Of a stretch of DNA of 64,000 bases, positions 1-13,686 are shown in pieces. The notes beneath the pieces are model-generated. The model saw only the letters and a program-made list of their open reading frames with translations, made no database searches and was not told the origin of the DNA. The stretch comes from Sarcocystis neurona (lineage: Eukaryota > Apicomplexa > Conoidasida > Eucoccidiorida > Sarcocystidae), in assembly GCA_000727475.1 (NCBI GenBank), contig KL647298.1, forward strand, positions 145,671 to 209,670, given 5' to 3'. Positions within the stretch are counted from its first letter, which is position 1, and every line of letters begins with the position of its first letter. The position numbers were made by a program, and so were the translations under genes.

Positions 1-555
1 CTGAAATTATGTAGCCCTCTTGTTGCCCTTGCTTGAGAAACCATGTGCAGTTGATACACGTGTTCCAGGGGAAGTCTTCTTTGTATGTAAAAGCCTCGAT
101 TGCTCAGCAGCCAAAGCGATCACAAAAGCGACTTCATTTGCACTAGTCCTACACAAGAGCTAACAACCTAATTGTCTGCAAACAATTATCAAATTGACGC
201 ACAATCGGCGTACTAGAAGCGGCGCGGGGAACAGGCTCTGCTCGAACAGGCGTCTTGGATATTCTTCAGGACGGTTCAAGACGCAGCAGCTTGATTGAGT
301 GTGCGGCCCTGCTTGAGGATTGAGGGCTGCATATTTTTTTTTATTTAACCCCCCGCTGTGTCGACTTTCTACGTGCACCAGTCTGATTGCACTCTATAGT
401 GCAGGTGCACCGTATCATTTACATATGACTGTCGTCTGCCTGCACCGTTTCTTCGGGTCCATCACTCCCGCGAGCAACCACCCAAGAGCACACGTACCAG
501 TTATATGTTATAGTCGTACAGAAGAACATATCTTCCAGCAGACTTAATTGCATGA

Positions 556-747
556 ATGACAGCGACAGTCGGTGATAACATTCAATCTGCAATGCTTAGA
601 GGTCAACACGACTCGTGGAAGAGAGCTCGAGTCTTCCCGCCGGTAAGAGGACTGAGAAGAAGAGCAGTTTCATCGCTAGAAGGGTGCGCCATACACTTCG
701 AGGCGGGAAGCTGTGCGCCTATGCTGCGTCCTTACAATCGACCCCGA
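556..747 (+). CDS. Candidate start exon, unrecognised
   Basis: An ATG opens 64 codons (MTATVGDNIQSAML...) ending at CCCCGA before GTAAGTAT, a near-perfect donor, in phase 0. No domain is recognised and a second frame is also open here, so the call rests on the donor and the start. Confidence 0.2.
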
Positions 748-3741
748 GTAAGTATTCCAAATGTCGCTGCTGTTTGAGGCAGGTAGTTCCACGTCGTTCT
801 CTCTGAGAATGTGTCGACGGAGCGATCAGCGAGAGCTTCGGTCATATATTTTACAACCCTCCATTGTTCAGGTCCTCCTTGCTCTACTCTGTTCACTTGT
901 GCAGAGGATGCGACTTGAGGAACTCAAGAAAAAAACACTTAGAATTTGTTTTCCCCCTGTAGAACAAACGAAGTGACCCTGCTGGGCAGTCCAGGGTGCT
1001 CTTACAGTGTATAATCCTCTCGTTCGTGAGTCCAGTTCTGACATATCCCTACCCTTCCGTAGGCCAAGTAGCTTTCAGGCACTTTCACATGTAAACGGGC
1101 GTTTCAAAAGAATATTGCCCAGTTGAATTGACCAGAAGATGAAGAGACAGCGGTTCATCAACGTTCAACTGTATCTTGTGTGAGAACTTTTTTTTTGCGT
1201 ATAAAGTGTAGTCACTTGCTCTCAGTAACGGCTCGCAGGTATGTCGTTCCGTGTGCCTGTTTCCCGAATCACAGGAGAGCATGACGTGCCCGGTCTGGCG
1301 CTGGGGGGACAGTCTTCAGGGACACACTGAGGGTTACAAACAAGAACTGAGCTCTGTACCAATATCTTGAGTGAATCTGTGTCGTTACCACTACAATGGG
1401 GAGGTGCAGAGCTTCTTTACCACCATTTACGCAGGCTCACACGCTCGCACACCTCAAATGAGCAACGTAGCCGGTCTTTCTTTCTCTTGTTCAGCAATCT
1501 GTTTCTTTGAGAGCGCACCATTGCGCCTACGCGAACATCATCTCGCCCTTCTTGTTATGCATGAAACATGTTTTTATGCATGAGGCTAACGTAAAACTTT
1601 GCGTATTTCACGATGTCGCATGTTCTGCGAGGTGTGTACCAGTAGTCCTCCGAATCGGGTCTCTTGAGGTTCGTCGTGCTGCCATCTGGACGCCATTGTG
1701 TTCCTTTCTCTAGTTCTTTGGCAATAATCCAGCCCACCTAGTGTACACGACAGACGCCGAAAAGTCAAACGCGCAGGCACAAATCAGTGAATTATGAAGG
1801 AACAGACTCATGTGGACGGGCAACGTTTGCCGCAAACGTGAGCAGGAAAGGGTGGACCCACACGTAGGTTCAGCTGCGCTACCTACAACAAGGTGGGAGA
1901 CACCATTAGGTACTGCAATGCAGCGACGCGGAACGTAGGTAAGTAGCCTTTACTGAGGAATACGCAGAGATGCTTAGCTGCAAGTTATACAGTGGACAGC
2001 CCGGAAGAGCTCACCGGGTGGAACATACTGGTCTGAACACACTGATATACCACATACCTGTATATTTACGTAGTGCAAGAATAAACAGGCACACAGTGTT
2101 CCTTCGAGAAAATACATAAACACTGCGTGCGACTAGACGTGACTCCTGCATTCAGCTAGATCTCTGAACTCCCCGCACAGCCGTTTGCCAATAATTCTCT
2201 TTCAAAGTCTCTCACTCAGGCACTCGTGTCGCTTCGTCCGTCCTGTGTGACCGTAGAAACACTTCTTCCTGCCGCTGTCTAAGGTACAGAACCATACGTG
2301 CACGTCCACGTAAGAATTTGAACGAAGGCCGTGTGGCGTGCTTACACGGGGATACGCGTTTCAGCTTTCCTTGTACACCACTGCTACACACAAATCTGTC
2401 TGCCCACTTTCCATATAATACATTTGCAGAGTTGTAATGCGTATGTTTACCGATGAAGAAGTGTGGGAGTACATACGTCAGGTCATACCTGTACAGTGCG
2501 ACGCCGATGCATATCCATGTATATAGATAAATGTGTACCCATATATATGAATGTATGTACATATACCGTGTGTAAGAGAGTAGATATAAGTGGTACAAAT
2601 GTAATGCTCTCGGGATGAAAATTTGTGTTACCTGAGACCTAGAGATGTTTACGCGTAAGCGTTGCGGCGTTTCCCAAAGTCGAAGCGACACGTTTCGAAC
2701 CTAAGCGAGAATTAGCATACGCTAGCAGTGATGGCGCGTGTGGTGGGTCCCCTCCTCATTTGTTAAAATATACTACTCTGTATCCTGTACACTAATAATC
2801 ATGTATAAATATACATACACGTAGTCGGATGTATATTGATAGTATTACACATTTTCATATGAGGATAGAAAGGTACTTTTAAAGGAGTATCTATACCGAC
2901 GGGATTACTAGAACCATTTAATGTGTCACCAGCTTGCCTCGCTCAGCTTCGTTGCGTATTTTCAGACGGTGACATTCTGTTATCAGCAGAGATACAGAAC
3001 TGACCTCTTGAGAGCTGGTTTGCGGGAAGGGTAGCTTCTGTATGCTTGGTTGGACTGTGTCTTCAACGCTCTTGATGATGTCAGAATACTCTTCTCGAAA
3101 CACCTTTTTTTCATGCGGGTTATGTAGAGACACCTTTTCTGAGTAGAGCATCAAACAGAGAAAGAGAATACACAGGCGACACCGCGGTCAATGGTTTTGT
3201 TTCACTATGCAGTGTAGTAAATTCCAGATCTAAAAGGACACGGCACATGCACGTTGCAGATCATTTCAACGAGCGTCATGGAAAGGGCTCCTTGCAGGGG
3301 CAAAAAATGGCACGTTGGGAATGTGGTACAGAACACTTACACTCATCCTGGCAGACAATATCTAAATTTTTTCTATGAGTGTTTGCAGGGGCGTGTCAAC
3401 GGACTGACGGGAGTGTCTACAGGTCTTTTCACCAGGGGTTTATCTACTGTAGACTTCTAAACATCCGCGCCGAAAAGCGTTACGCTGTATTCTACACACT
3501 TCAAATCGACAAGCTTGTTCGTTTTTCTGGTTCATGTTCCTTGCATAAAGGTGAAGCCACCTTCACCGACTTTAAGGAAGCGTTGTCTCGCTCCGTTTTT
3601 GATACATTTGTGTAACAAGCACGCACCCAGTGATTCTCACACCTGCTCTTGTTGCGATCTACTGATGACTCCTTTTGAAATTGAAGTGTGGTTTCAGTAT
3701 TGAGCTCAGTCCAGGATAGTAGTTTGCATGCTACATGCTAG

Positions 3742-4080
3742 ATGGACGTGGAATTGAACTTTAGAACATCCCGGCCTGTTAGATACAACGGCGTCCCGTC
3801 ACAAAACGCATCCCGTTACTCACTGACGCTACACCGATATTCTTCTACGACGTGTGACTTTTCAAAAAGTGACTGCGTCCCTGCTGACACACGTCGTTAC
3901 TCTGCGGTCGTTCTTGTTGTGCCTACTTCACGCTCCTCGTTCGTGCTAGAATCTTCAGATGTTAAGGTCGAAAAAGCGCACTGTTCACCTACATGTTTAG
4001 TATCTCATCATTCGCTCCAACGTACCCGTGATAACAGGGACGTGCGAGGGATGGAGCTGGTAAACGGGGGTAAATTTTAA
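3742..4080 (+). CDS. Unrecognised 112-codon ORF
   Basis: ATG-initiated ORF without low-complexity bias, Ser/Val/Cys-containing, no signal peptide or membrane segment evident. An ORF of this length can arise by chance in DNA of this composition. Confidence 0.15.
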   Translation: MDVELNFRTSRPVRYNGVPSQNASRYSLTLHRYSSTTCDFSKSDCVPADTRRYSAVVLVVPTSRSSFVLESSDVKVEKAHCSPTCLVSHHSLQRTRDNRDVRGMELVNGGKF

Positions 4081-5010
4081 ATGCTTCAGTTCCTTAGCGA
4101 CACATTCCTCAAAAACTCGGATGTCTTCTATTAGCGAGGTCTTCTTCTTGGTTCCCAGGTAGGGGACCGTAGTTTTGGGTGGTCCTCCACCTGCTTGATT
4201 ATGTGGTTTACCCATAGTGGAATGAACCAGGAGAACACACTGGTTTTCGTTCCAAGCCTACTCGCCGCCAGCCGCTAAAGCGGACTAATTTTCCTGTTGC
4301 GTACTTTTCCCACCCACTACTCCCCGTACTCTGTTCCGTGTAGACTCACTAATTTTCTAACTCTTTCGTCAAACAACGGGGAGACATCTGGTTTGCATAC
4401 ACCTCACTACTAAATAGAGTGGTAGTGGCGCTGTCTGCGAATCAAAAACTCCCTCTTCGGTGGCTCGAAGTACAAAATTCTGTTCAGATGACGACACTTC
4501 GGCAAGAAAGAAGGCACAAGCGACATCTGCGCAGACATGTCGGGGAGCGGACACTCGAGACAAGCGTTAAACTCGAGCAACCACAATTAATCGCTTTCAA
4601 GAAAAAAAGGAATCAGACATTATGTCAAGCGTGAATGTCAAAAGAAGCTTCCTGGGCAGGTGGGGAGAACTGAAAGGAGATAAGGGAAGCCATTTTCACA
4701 ATCAATAGTCCTGCGACGCTTTCTTTCCGCATGTAGATCTTAAAAGATTGGCGCGATTTATTCGAGTTTACTGCATAGGGTTCGTAAATGTTATTCTTGA
4801 CAAATTTCCGAGATCGCCTGCGAGAACTTATTATACAGCACTACACGTGGACACTGACGAAATTCTTTTGTCGAACGTGAACGCGCTGCAGGGGAATAAC
4901 CTTGGCCGTCACTCACCCAAGCAGATGTGGTTGCTCAAGCCGTGAGCGTACGATATCGGATACGAGTTCAACCTCGATGATAATACCTTGCAAACCGCTG
5001 TACCTTTGAG

Positions 5011-5070
5011 TACGTATAGTCAGAGGCAGGTGTACATTTGTCTACGTATAGTCAGAGGCATCTGTACAGG
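5011..5070. repeat. Tandem duplication of about 30 bp
   Basis: TACGTATAGTCAGAGGCA occurs at 5011 and again at 5043, each followed by a GTACA-containing stretch. Confidence 0.8.
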
Positions 5071-8000
5071 TGCGTACCTCTAGCATGTAAGCATCAGAAA
5101 ACGAGTGGATCTTAACATCACAGTTCACTACGGCTGCGCCAGAACCTCACTGTATGCATCGACGACCACAACTCACAAGCGAAGAGACCTCTAAATACAG
5201 TTGCAGTACTTATGTATATATAAGCGTGGGCGAAGGAGGACAGAGCGCAGCGCCCTTACAGTGTTTGTAACGCAAGCAGTCCAGGAGAAATGGGGTGCAG
5301 ACGGCACCCGTAAGAGGGGACGGTGAAAACGACGTCTGCATCGTTCAGGAAACCGCAAACTTGTCCACAAATGGTGCACTTTTCTTGTTGAGACGCCATG
5401 AAATTTGCGGAGAAGGGATGTGAAAGCATTTTAAATTTCGTACGCGTTTATGTGCCTGAACGTACGCATCCGCATAAACTCGCCTCTGCTATGAAGACGG
5501 CAATCTCTTAGTAGTCGATGACCGTTCACACAGAGGCAATAATCGCCATCTGTGCAGCTACACACGTTAAGCACTTGCTGTGAGTGAATGCGCAGAGATA
5601 ACGCTCGAGATTCACAGACGCTTGCTAGTGCGTGTACGTTTTTAGGGCGATGGTGAATGCGGCGCTGCGATAGACGTATGTGAAGGACGCTTGCGCCGCA
5701 AGGAATCTCCGGAATCGTGGATTAATTACTTGGTACAAGGATCGAAGTCCCCCTGAAGGAGACGCCCGTCTCATTCACTGCTTAAGCTTCTGTCCCGTGT
5801 GATGTCTCGTGTGGGGCGCTTTAACAACAGCGTGTGTCGTACAAGTGCCTCTCGCTGACTTGTGCTTTTAACATTGTGCGAAAAGCGCCTTGCGAGGCTA
5901 CTCCTGTACACAGACACAGATTTCTTTAGGACGTACGCTTGCCTTTGATGTAGGTCACCTATCTTCCGCTATTTTTCTGGGCCCTACGAGAGGGGCGGCG
6001 GATCCGTTGTGGGGCGGCAGAGCCGAAAAAAAAGTGAAGTTTTCTACACGGAATGCGCGAGCCCTCTGAACGTGAGCTCGGTGCGTTTCTTCCTGCGAAG
6101 GAAGACATCTAAGTTCACACTTCCTATCAGTACTACAAAGCAAGATACCAGTTCCACGTTGTATACACTTGTACAAGAAGCTGGGCAGTCGTCCGGAGTT
6201 CTGTCACCATACATGTGTATGTACGCAGCTGCGTTCGCTTATAAAACTTCTGTGCGGCATTCAGTTAATACGGCGAAGAGCCCGTTTAACCGGATTTTTG
6301 GTTGCTGCTAACGGGGAGCTCCGTGCTTTGTGCCATGTGCGTAGACCGTTGTAACAGCAGGTCCAACTTCGCCGCGCGTAGCAGGTGTTCGACGTAAACC
6401 GTCAACCAATAAGTCTTTTCAACAAAGTCTTCACCTTCAATCTCCCTTGTCCATAAGCAGACTCTGCTTCAGTTACTTTTCCCCAAGCACTCTGTGAGCG
6501 AGCTTGCTTCCAGTCTTCTACGCAAACATTGGTGACGCGCCATAGCTTGCGCACTCGTCGCTTGAATAGCACTCGTGCAGTACAATATCCAGCAGATTTA
6601 TCATCTTTTCCCGCTTGGTTCATCATGCAGCAGAAGGTGGCGCAACGGGTTTCAACAAAGAAATTTGTGTGTGTAGGCCTCAGTAGGTAGCGCAGTCGGG
6701 TGGTGTTTCCCACCACTGCCCCGCTCAACGGATGTATGTGCACACTTTCACGTGCACGTTGCTTCTGAGGTAAATTCAGTATATTTATGCGCAGCACACA
6801 AATGCACGCGTACGCACGGGTCGTGTTGTTTCATCCATGAGTCACTGCATATGTTAGAGGCCTCAAAATGGTAGGAGTGCAGCGACGAGAGAGCATCCCC
6901 ATCACTCGCCCAATACAAGAAGTCAAGAAACTTCGTTTCTCCTCTGCCGAGCTTCGTCACCTCGCAGACCAAACGAACTGTAAGTGTCCTCAGCAAATTG
7001 CACTTCTTGTCTACCCTACGAAACGAATTCTTGCAAAGGCTTTGTGCGGGAAGGAATCTGGCAGAGGACATCACTTCAATGGAGCTAGGTCATGCACTCT
7101 GGCCTCCTTGGGAGTTTCCTGAAGTGGTGACTGAATAAATTATATTCATGATGCTGCATGGCCAAATTTATACTCCGGTATGGGTTTGTAGGGAAAGGGA
7201 GAGGATTGCTCCCTCTGTGGGCTGTACACCGGCGCGTGGAGTTCCCAACATGCGTACGGACAGGCAATTCCAGATGTGACTGCATGCCCACGTGGGTCTA
7301 GTCGCAACTGCACGTGACAGAAGACGACGAGCAAAAGAAGAACCTCTAGCCTGGAATTCAGCATTCTTGCCACGTATGCCTGTGCACTTTGTTTGCAGTT
7401 ACATATGAAGAAATTCAAGACATCTACAAAAGTAAGCAGAAACAGTTATCCAGTTATCATCGGACCCGTTGTAACAAGTCAAATTTGCCAGTAGACAAGG
7501 ATTCTCTGCAGGCGTTTGAGGTACGTGGTGATATCTTGACGTGACGACTTCAACACCAGCTACAGGGAGAGAGGTTTATAATGCTGTGCATCGATTTTAC
7601 CAGCTCCTATCCTGTTGGTGTATTGCAGTGGGAACTAGACACCCGTCATTGAACCTATTATTCCACTTGCGCATACCGACGTGATTCGCCCGAGTGCGCA
7701 AGAAGACTAAGAAGCACAAACAAGGTGTTAGAACTCCAACCGTCTTTCATTTCCGCAGTTGATGCGCACAGCCAATCATCGATGAGTGGTGCAGCGAGTC
7801 CGGTTCCGAGGAACCTGCATTTTTAGGGATAAAACTCTCAAGCACAGTGTGTCGCTGTAGACAACCCCAGCCTCCGCTGGTCGAAATGCCAGCGGAATTG
7901 TAACGCTGCGTGTTTCCACTTGTCCACTGCACCCTGAACCGCGGTTCGCTTTTCTGCATTTGCCGACACGACATACGCCACAAATTCATGTGTCTTGCCC

Positions 8001-9321
8001 GTTTTTCGACTGATTACGAATTGTTGAAAATTCCGAAGTTTGGTAGATTGTGAGGCAAAGAAAGAAATAAATACAAACAGACTACGTCATGCTATAATTA
8101 TTCACTTCGGAACCGCAGATTCACACATCTGTGCATCTCCTTTCGGAGTCAATCAAGAAAAACAGGGGGTCTTTATATTACGGAGAGAGCAGGGAGAAAA
8201 GTTCATGGAGAACTAGAATAAAACACTCTGAAAGAATAAGAAAAAGCCGCAGCCAAATAACTTCAAGTGTGAGTGCACAAGGCAGAGAGACTGCGTAGAG
8301 AACCGTAGCACGAAAAGGAAGGATGAGTCCCGGGGACCTTTCACACCAGCAGCACACGTAGGTGAATTGACAAAGTGTACAGAACAGAAGAAGGAGAAGG
8401 TCGGAGCAATGCAGAGAACAACACTACATTCCTTCTGCCAGAAAGCTCTTGTAGTACTAGAGCGTGAAAGCCGTAGAGGATGATGCGTGCGGACGTGCGC
8501 AGTGGATGTATTCCGTCTTTCTTTTCCAGTAGCTGGCAAGCTACGCTGACGTTGCTTTTCTGCATCTACATTCGTTTGGAGTTTGACTTTGTTGTTCCTT
8601 CCGTATTCTAGGCTTCCGGTCGCAGGCTGGGGAAAGGAGGCCGTTAGAAGGGGGTCTGAATGCTGTGCAGCTGCTAGGTCTCTTTAACTTGAGCAACGCT
8701 GTCAGCTACCTGTTTGCTGATAGATTTATACGTCTTTTCTGGTTACACCGAGCCCAAGAAAGGGGCGTCGAAATTGGCTTCGAAGAGTTCGTCAAAGTTC
8801 TTTCTGTCTGGACAAGAGGTATTTCAGAAATTCAACACTGTTGTTTACTTCGTTGTGTTGAAGTGCGCCCTCAATCCAGTGCTAAGATTTTATTTACAAA
8901 GTTGTAGTCGAGACACTTGTGAACACACATTCGTTGCGGGAACACGATCGCACCTAGCTCTGGTTAGATGCGGACTTCAACGACACTGCAGACTTCAATG
9001 AAGGACGGGATCCACCTGAAGACAGTGGTTGGCACAGGAATTCTTTGAATCACATCCGGCTGGACTTGTCACGCGATATGGCTGCAAAAGCACGCTGGTG
9101 TGCTTAGGCGTCATCCATGCAATACATCTCAGATTTCGAGTGCAGTCTCTGGACGTGAAAAATGCCACTACTCTGGCTGTTCCATACGAAGTACACTGCT
9201 ACAACTGTTTGTAACTTCTCTTCACAAGTACGGCCATAAACAGTTTGTTCGTACATCCTTACTAGCTTTCCAGTGTCAGCACGGAAGTCATCGCTGTTTC
9301 CGTTTCTTTTCTTACCAATAT

Positions 9322-9490
9322 TCTAGTACTACTTTAACTAGGGGTTTTATTTCGATTACTACCACGACTACTACTAGTACAACTTCTGAGACTGCTTATT
9401 CTAGTACTACTTCTCGAATTACCGCTTCGGTTACTACAGCTGCCACAATTCAGGCTACTAGAACTCGCACTACTGCTACTGTTACCATGC
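9322..9490. repeat. Degenerate ACT/TAC trinucleotide array
   Basis: Interrupted TACTAC/ACTACT units of about 170 bp. They read as poly-Thr/Ser on the + strand; no other coding evidence. Confidence 0.8.
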
Positions 9491-10604
9491 AAACTAATTA
9501 GGTGAAGGTCGCATACGTTGTTCCTTCCACAGCTACCACTATTACCATCGTGACCATCAGCATGACGTCTCCTCTTGCAGGACAACCCCTCATGCTGCTG
9601 CACCTCCCAACGTTACCACCGCAAGTGTTGGGATCACGCCTCTGCTCCCATTAGTGCCAAAGAGCTTTTTTGTCGCTGTCGGTGTGGATATTACTGTGTC
9701 ACTGTTCAGGAGCGCCACACGAGAGATTAACTCGTAAGCTGTCTAGCTGATAAGGGTAGGCACGGCAGGCGTGCACCGAGACGCGTTTGCGTGCCGTTGA
9801 CGAAACAGAAGCGCAATTGATGGTCTTTTGGCTGGGCTTACCTGTGCTGTTTATCAATCCCTTTCACTTGCAGTCTCGTGCTCCTGCTCCACAAGTAAGC
9901 ATCAACAGTTGGCAATTGAAATGGAGTACCGAGACAACGGTAGAGACGCATTTTATTTGTGGATGAGTACACGCATGTTGTCTACTCTTTCAAGTTTGCA
10001 CGTGTACGTAGACTTCCAATCCCTGCCCGTCTTCCTTATGGGGCCGACCTGCTTGATAATCACTTTGTCAGGTCTAGGGCTCTTCTAGGTGCTACAGCTT
10101 CACTACTGAATCCACCCTGCAGCACAATCCTACCTGAAAGTAGAAGAGCTTCTCCATTAAAGATATCATGTCGTATATGAGGCCCAAACTTCTAACAAGG
10201 CCGCGAGAAAATTGGGAACAGATACTGCACTTTAGTTCGAATTTGAATTGCGTCATACAGTCGCGACCGATGGTGTGCCCCCATTCTCATAGACACATAT
10301 GCCTGATGCAACTACAGCTGAACCTGCCCCCTTACTTAGAGGCTGCGTGTACTGCCAACGAAATTGACTGGGATCACTGCATATATGTAGCCCCATGTGT
10401 GAAACATACGCCGTAATCATACTAAATTTTTACAAGGTACATGCTGCAAAACACGTAGACAAATCCACTTGTTTTTGAGCTTTACAAGCCTTAAAGATTT
10501 TGTGTATCTGAAAGTGCTCGAAGCCGTACACGTAAGTCCGCAACTGTATGCAAAGAAAAGGCTGGCAAAATTGGCGGCAGCAACATTCGGCGTCCCTGTC
10601 TATC

Positions 10605-10895
10605 TCGCTGTTTGTATGTGTCCGCGCATGCACGTGCGTGTTCACGCTTACGTGGTAGTGTACGTGTCTACGTATGTTTGTGTGTACGTGAGGAGTTGCA
10701 CGTGAGCGTACGAGCGCATATATGTTTATGTGTATGTCTTCTTGTCTGCATACGCTACTCTTGGGAGTGTTCATATAGGTGTGCGTGTGCGCTTCTGTGT
10801 ATATCATGTCCGTATGTGTATGTGTGCGTATGTACGTATATACATATACGTGTGTGTGTGTGTGTGTGTCTGTGTGTGTCTGTGTGTGCGATGGG
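10605..10895. repeat. GT/ACGT-rich microsatellite
   Basis: Dense TGTGTGT and GTACGT units ending in a clean (GT)n tract at about 10.85-10.89 kb. The His/Thr-rich reverse ORF and Val/Cys-rich forward ORFs across it are repeat artefacts. Confidence 0.8.
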
Positions 10896-11168
10896 AATAA
10901 TATTCTCAGTTCTCTTCCACCTGTACGACCGAGGCAGCAAAGGGTAAGCACTTTGGACACGTCAGGACTTGTCAGTCGCAGAAAGTGGTGAATCCACCAG
11001 GCACAAATACTTCCTGACAGTCGCGCGTTAGCTGCTCAACCCACTTACAGATGTGGGCTTTCGCAGACCCACGAGACATAGTAGACACAACCGAGTCGGC
11101 GGAAGCCATTTGTGCTCACTGATGAGTTTTGAAATCTGTGTAATACGCGTGCGCACCCATTCAGGTAC

Positions 11169-11375
11169 GTGGTGAAGGAGGACATCGTGGAAATTTTGCA
11201 GTCCCTGTTTCTGTGCTTTCTCAAGTCTGGGGTAGCCTCCTTCGACTGGAACAGTGAAGAATTTCGAGCCAAGTACTCAAGCCTTCACACACTTGTTCAC
11301 GCCGTATTTCGTCAAAGAATTAGCACTTTTATATTCCGGTGTGCGTACGCAGGGATTATACAGCATTCTTCATGA
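11169..11375 (+). CDS. Candidate exon, unrecognised
   Basis: After CATTCAG an open frame reads VKEDIVEILQSLFLCFLKSG and FDWNSEEFRAKYSSLHTLVH. It has amphipathic, helical-looking composition without repeats. It may belong with the segment at 11467-11900, but the join is not resolved. Confidence 0.25.
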   Translation: MVKEDIVEILQSLFLCFLKSGVASFDWNSEEFRAKYSSLHTLVHAVFRQRISTFIFRCAYAGIIQHSS

Positions 11376-11466
11376 TCAGACACGCACCTACGTTTATCAC
11401 TTGTACAGCTACGTTCTGTCCATCTCACTCTGCGTAGTCTGAAGCTTAAGTCCATCCCTTATGCAG

Positions 11467-11900
11467 ACGTCTGCGTTCGCTTCGTGCGACGGCTATGTAC
11501 AAATAGCTCAGTTTGAGCGTAGTTCTACCGTGATACATCGCCACCGCATACGGCTGTGCGAAGTGCGCCTGTCTGCTCTCAAACTGAAGAAAAACCAAAG
11601 ATTAACAAATGACGCGAATGCTCCCAGTGAGCTTTTTCACCAAATATAAGCTAATTTTTTGATATGCTGGATACGGTTGTTATACTTGTGCAGGGTCATC
11701 TTGGAGAGACACGCTCAGGAGGAAATTAGCAAGTAAGAGCAACACCAGTATGCACTGCGTCACAGCGTAGGTCCTTGTAGAAGGGTGCTTATGAGAATGA
11801 AACGACTGCTAGCTTCGTGCTGTCTTCAGTCCTTCGGCCGTCTGGAAGCGCGTCGTGCTTTCTTGTATCAGCATACAGCTATGCATGCATAAGCACAAGA
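11467..11900 (+). CDS. Candidate three-exon segment of an unrecognised spliced gene
   Basis: Three phase-compatible pieces: 11467-11626 (after CCCTTATGCAG; includes GYVQIAQFERSSTVIHRHR, then KLKKNQRLTNDANAP; donor GTGAGC), 11694-11732 (after TATACTTGTGCAG; donor GTAAGA) and 11830-11900 (after GTCTTCAG; donor GTAAAT). The introns would be 67 and 97 nt. Other frames are also open in the two small pieces, so the model is tentative and the function unknown. Confidence 0.25.
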
Positions 11901-12438
11901 GTAAATAGGCGTGTATGCACGTTGACGCCTCTTCATATACATTTATATGTATATTTACATCTGCGCGTCTGCATAGATCTGTACGATCTGTGTTGCTAAC
12001 TGGGCACTCCGCGGAATCCCGCGCAGACTCACAGACGCTTTCTGGATATAATCTCTTACATGTACTGATATTTTTCGGAAAGTTCAACTCCTCTCTTTTC
12101 CGCCTTGCTTACGCGCGGTGTGTGTGCTTGTAAGTCTCATGAACCGGCCTTCAACCGTGCAATCGTGTGTAACAGCGCGACAGTGAAAAAGCTATTCCCG
12201 CGTTCTACAGACGATCACACGCACGGAGAGCTAAACCGCACATTTTCTATATTATCATGAAGAAATTACTGCGTAAAGTTTTTTCGACACTGCTGTCTTA
12301 TGTCTTTGCTCAAGAAGAGGCAGTCTGTGTTGCCTAGAGACATTGTCACGCAGCACCTCAGGATTACATGTATCGAATGAAAAATCTTTTCTTTTTTTTC
12401 ACTAAATCCGCGTGATTCTTGTAATGCTTGCTTTCTAG

Positions 12439-13257
12439 GGGACATGCCCCACGCTGCACAATTGGAAAAGTGCCCTTGTTCCATCAGCATTGTGCTCGGA
12501 AGTCAAGATCTCCACTGGGAGTCCTCTGAAGGCTTCTTTGGCACCGTCTCCCTCTTTGCTTCATAGATTTGTTCGTATATCGGAAACCTGCTTTAGGGGC
12601 GAAGTCCCGTCTTGCTGGCTGTAGACTTTCTCCCCCAGCCGAATCAACTCTTTTGAATGCCACGTGTATTGACGATTTTTAAATCCTAAGAACTCTGCTC
12701 GTACCGACTTCCTTTTCTCTTTTTAAATGCGTCCGTCTGTTACCTTGCACAGAGCCGCGTACAGCATACTTGAAGAGTGGGCCGAGGCTGCCATTCAGTA
12801 AGAAGAAACTTTTGTGCGAATTTGACGCGCCTTCATCCAAGCTTTATAAATTAAACCCCCCTCTTTTAACAGACGCGTGTACCTCTGCTTTGAAACAGCT
12901 ATACCCTCTGGGTCGCAGCGGTACACCGGAAGGACAACGCGATACTCACGTGTTTTTCTGTTTACGCCTGAGCGACACATTTGGTCCCCGGTGCTCCACG
13001 TGAGTTCAAATCGACTGCGGTGTTGGGATGTTATATCTAGTGACGGAACTACTCTACTTTGACGGACGCACCACAGACAAAACTGTCGATGAAAGCAAAC
13101 TTAACGTTTATCTTTACCTGCACGTGTGTGCGACTGTCTGTATGTGTGTACGACCCTACGCAAGTATCACGTTATATTTGGTGGTCGAGCCGATTCCTCA
13201 AACCGGGGGTGGTAACAGAGGATAGTAGAATTTGTGCTAACAGTTTACGACCTATAA
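12439..13257 (+). CDS. Candidate multi-exon 3' part of an unrecognised gene
   Basis: A chain of phase-compatible exons: 12439-12574, 12639-12663, 12753-12797, 12873-12999, 13077-13163 and 13219-13257 (stop TAA). The best pair is 12753-12797 (AAYSILEEWAEAAI, donor CAGTAAGA) joined to 12873-12999 (acceptor CCCCCTCTTTTAACAG; reading RVYLCFETAIPSGS and VFLFTPERHIWSPVLH; donor GTGAGT). The predicted introns are 55-89 nt. I do not recognise the protein. The outer exons are the least certain. Confidence 0.28.
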
Positions 13258-13497
13258 GATAATCCGGAATGTTGTCGACGTGTTCTCAACCAGCAAATTC
13301 GAGTCGGGACACGAGGGAGAACTTAAGAACACTCAAACTTCCGCAGGCGACACAGTAGTGCTGCTGAGAACACGCTTCCTGCCAGTGAACAGGAAGTAAA
13401 TACCCAGTATAGCAGTCTGGTTATCTTTTACTTTCCGTCTATTCCCTTCTGGATGTGAGAATATCTCCGTAGAGAACAGACTCCACACATGCATACC

Positions 13498-13686
13498 TAT
13501 GTATAACTGCAGACACAGATGGATGGAGAAGACCCTGCAGCCAAACAAATATGCTCAGACCGGTGCGTAACTGTAGAGACTGATAAATGCAGAACTCCTG
13601 CAGTCGAACAAAACTGTGCAGACCCGCGTAGGTCTAAACACAAATGAATGGAAAGGCCACGGCTGCCAAGTAACTATGTATGCCCG
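13498..13686. repeat. Three degenerate tandem copies of about 62 bp
   Basis: Units at about 13498-13561, 13562-13623 and 13624-13686 share a GTAACTG/CAGA...ATGGA...CTGCAG...CAGACC framework with many substitutions, so the duplication is old. Confidence 0.55.

Noticed and set aside
6748..7122. Overlapping ORFs of 84 and 108 codons on opposite strands
   Set aside because: Both look equally plausible, neither has splice or domain support, and ORFs of this size are expected by chance at this base composition.
10430..10960. His/Thr-rich 176-codon minus ORF
   Set aside because: Its His/Thr-rich part is a reading of the GT/ACGT microsatellite at 10.6-10.9 kb; other frames are open too.
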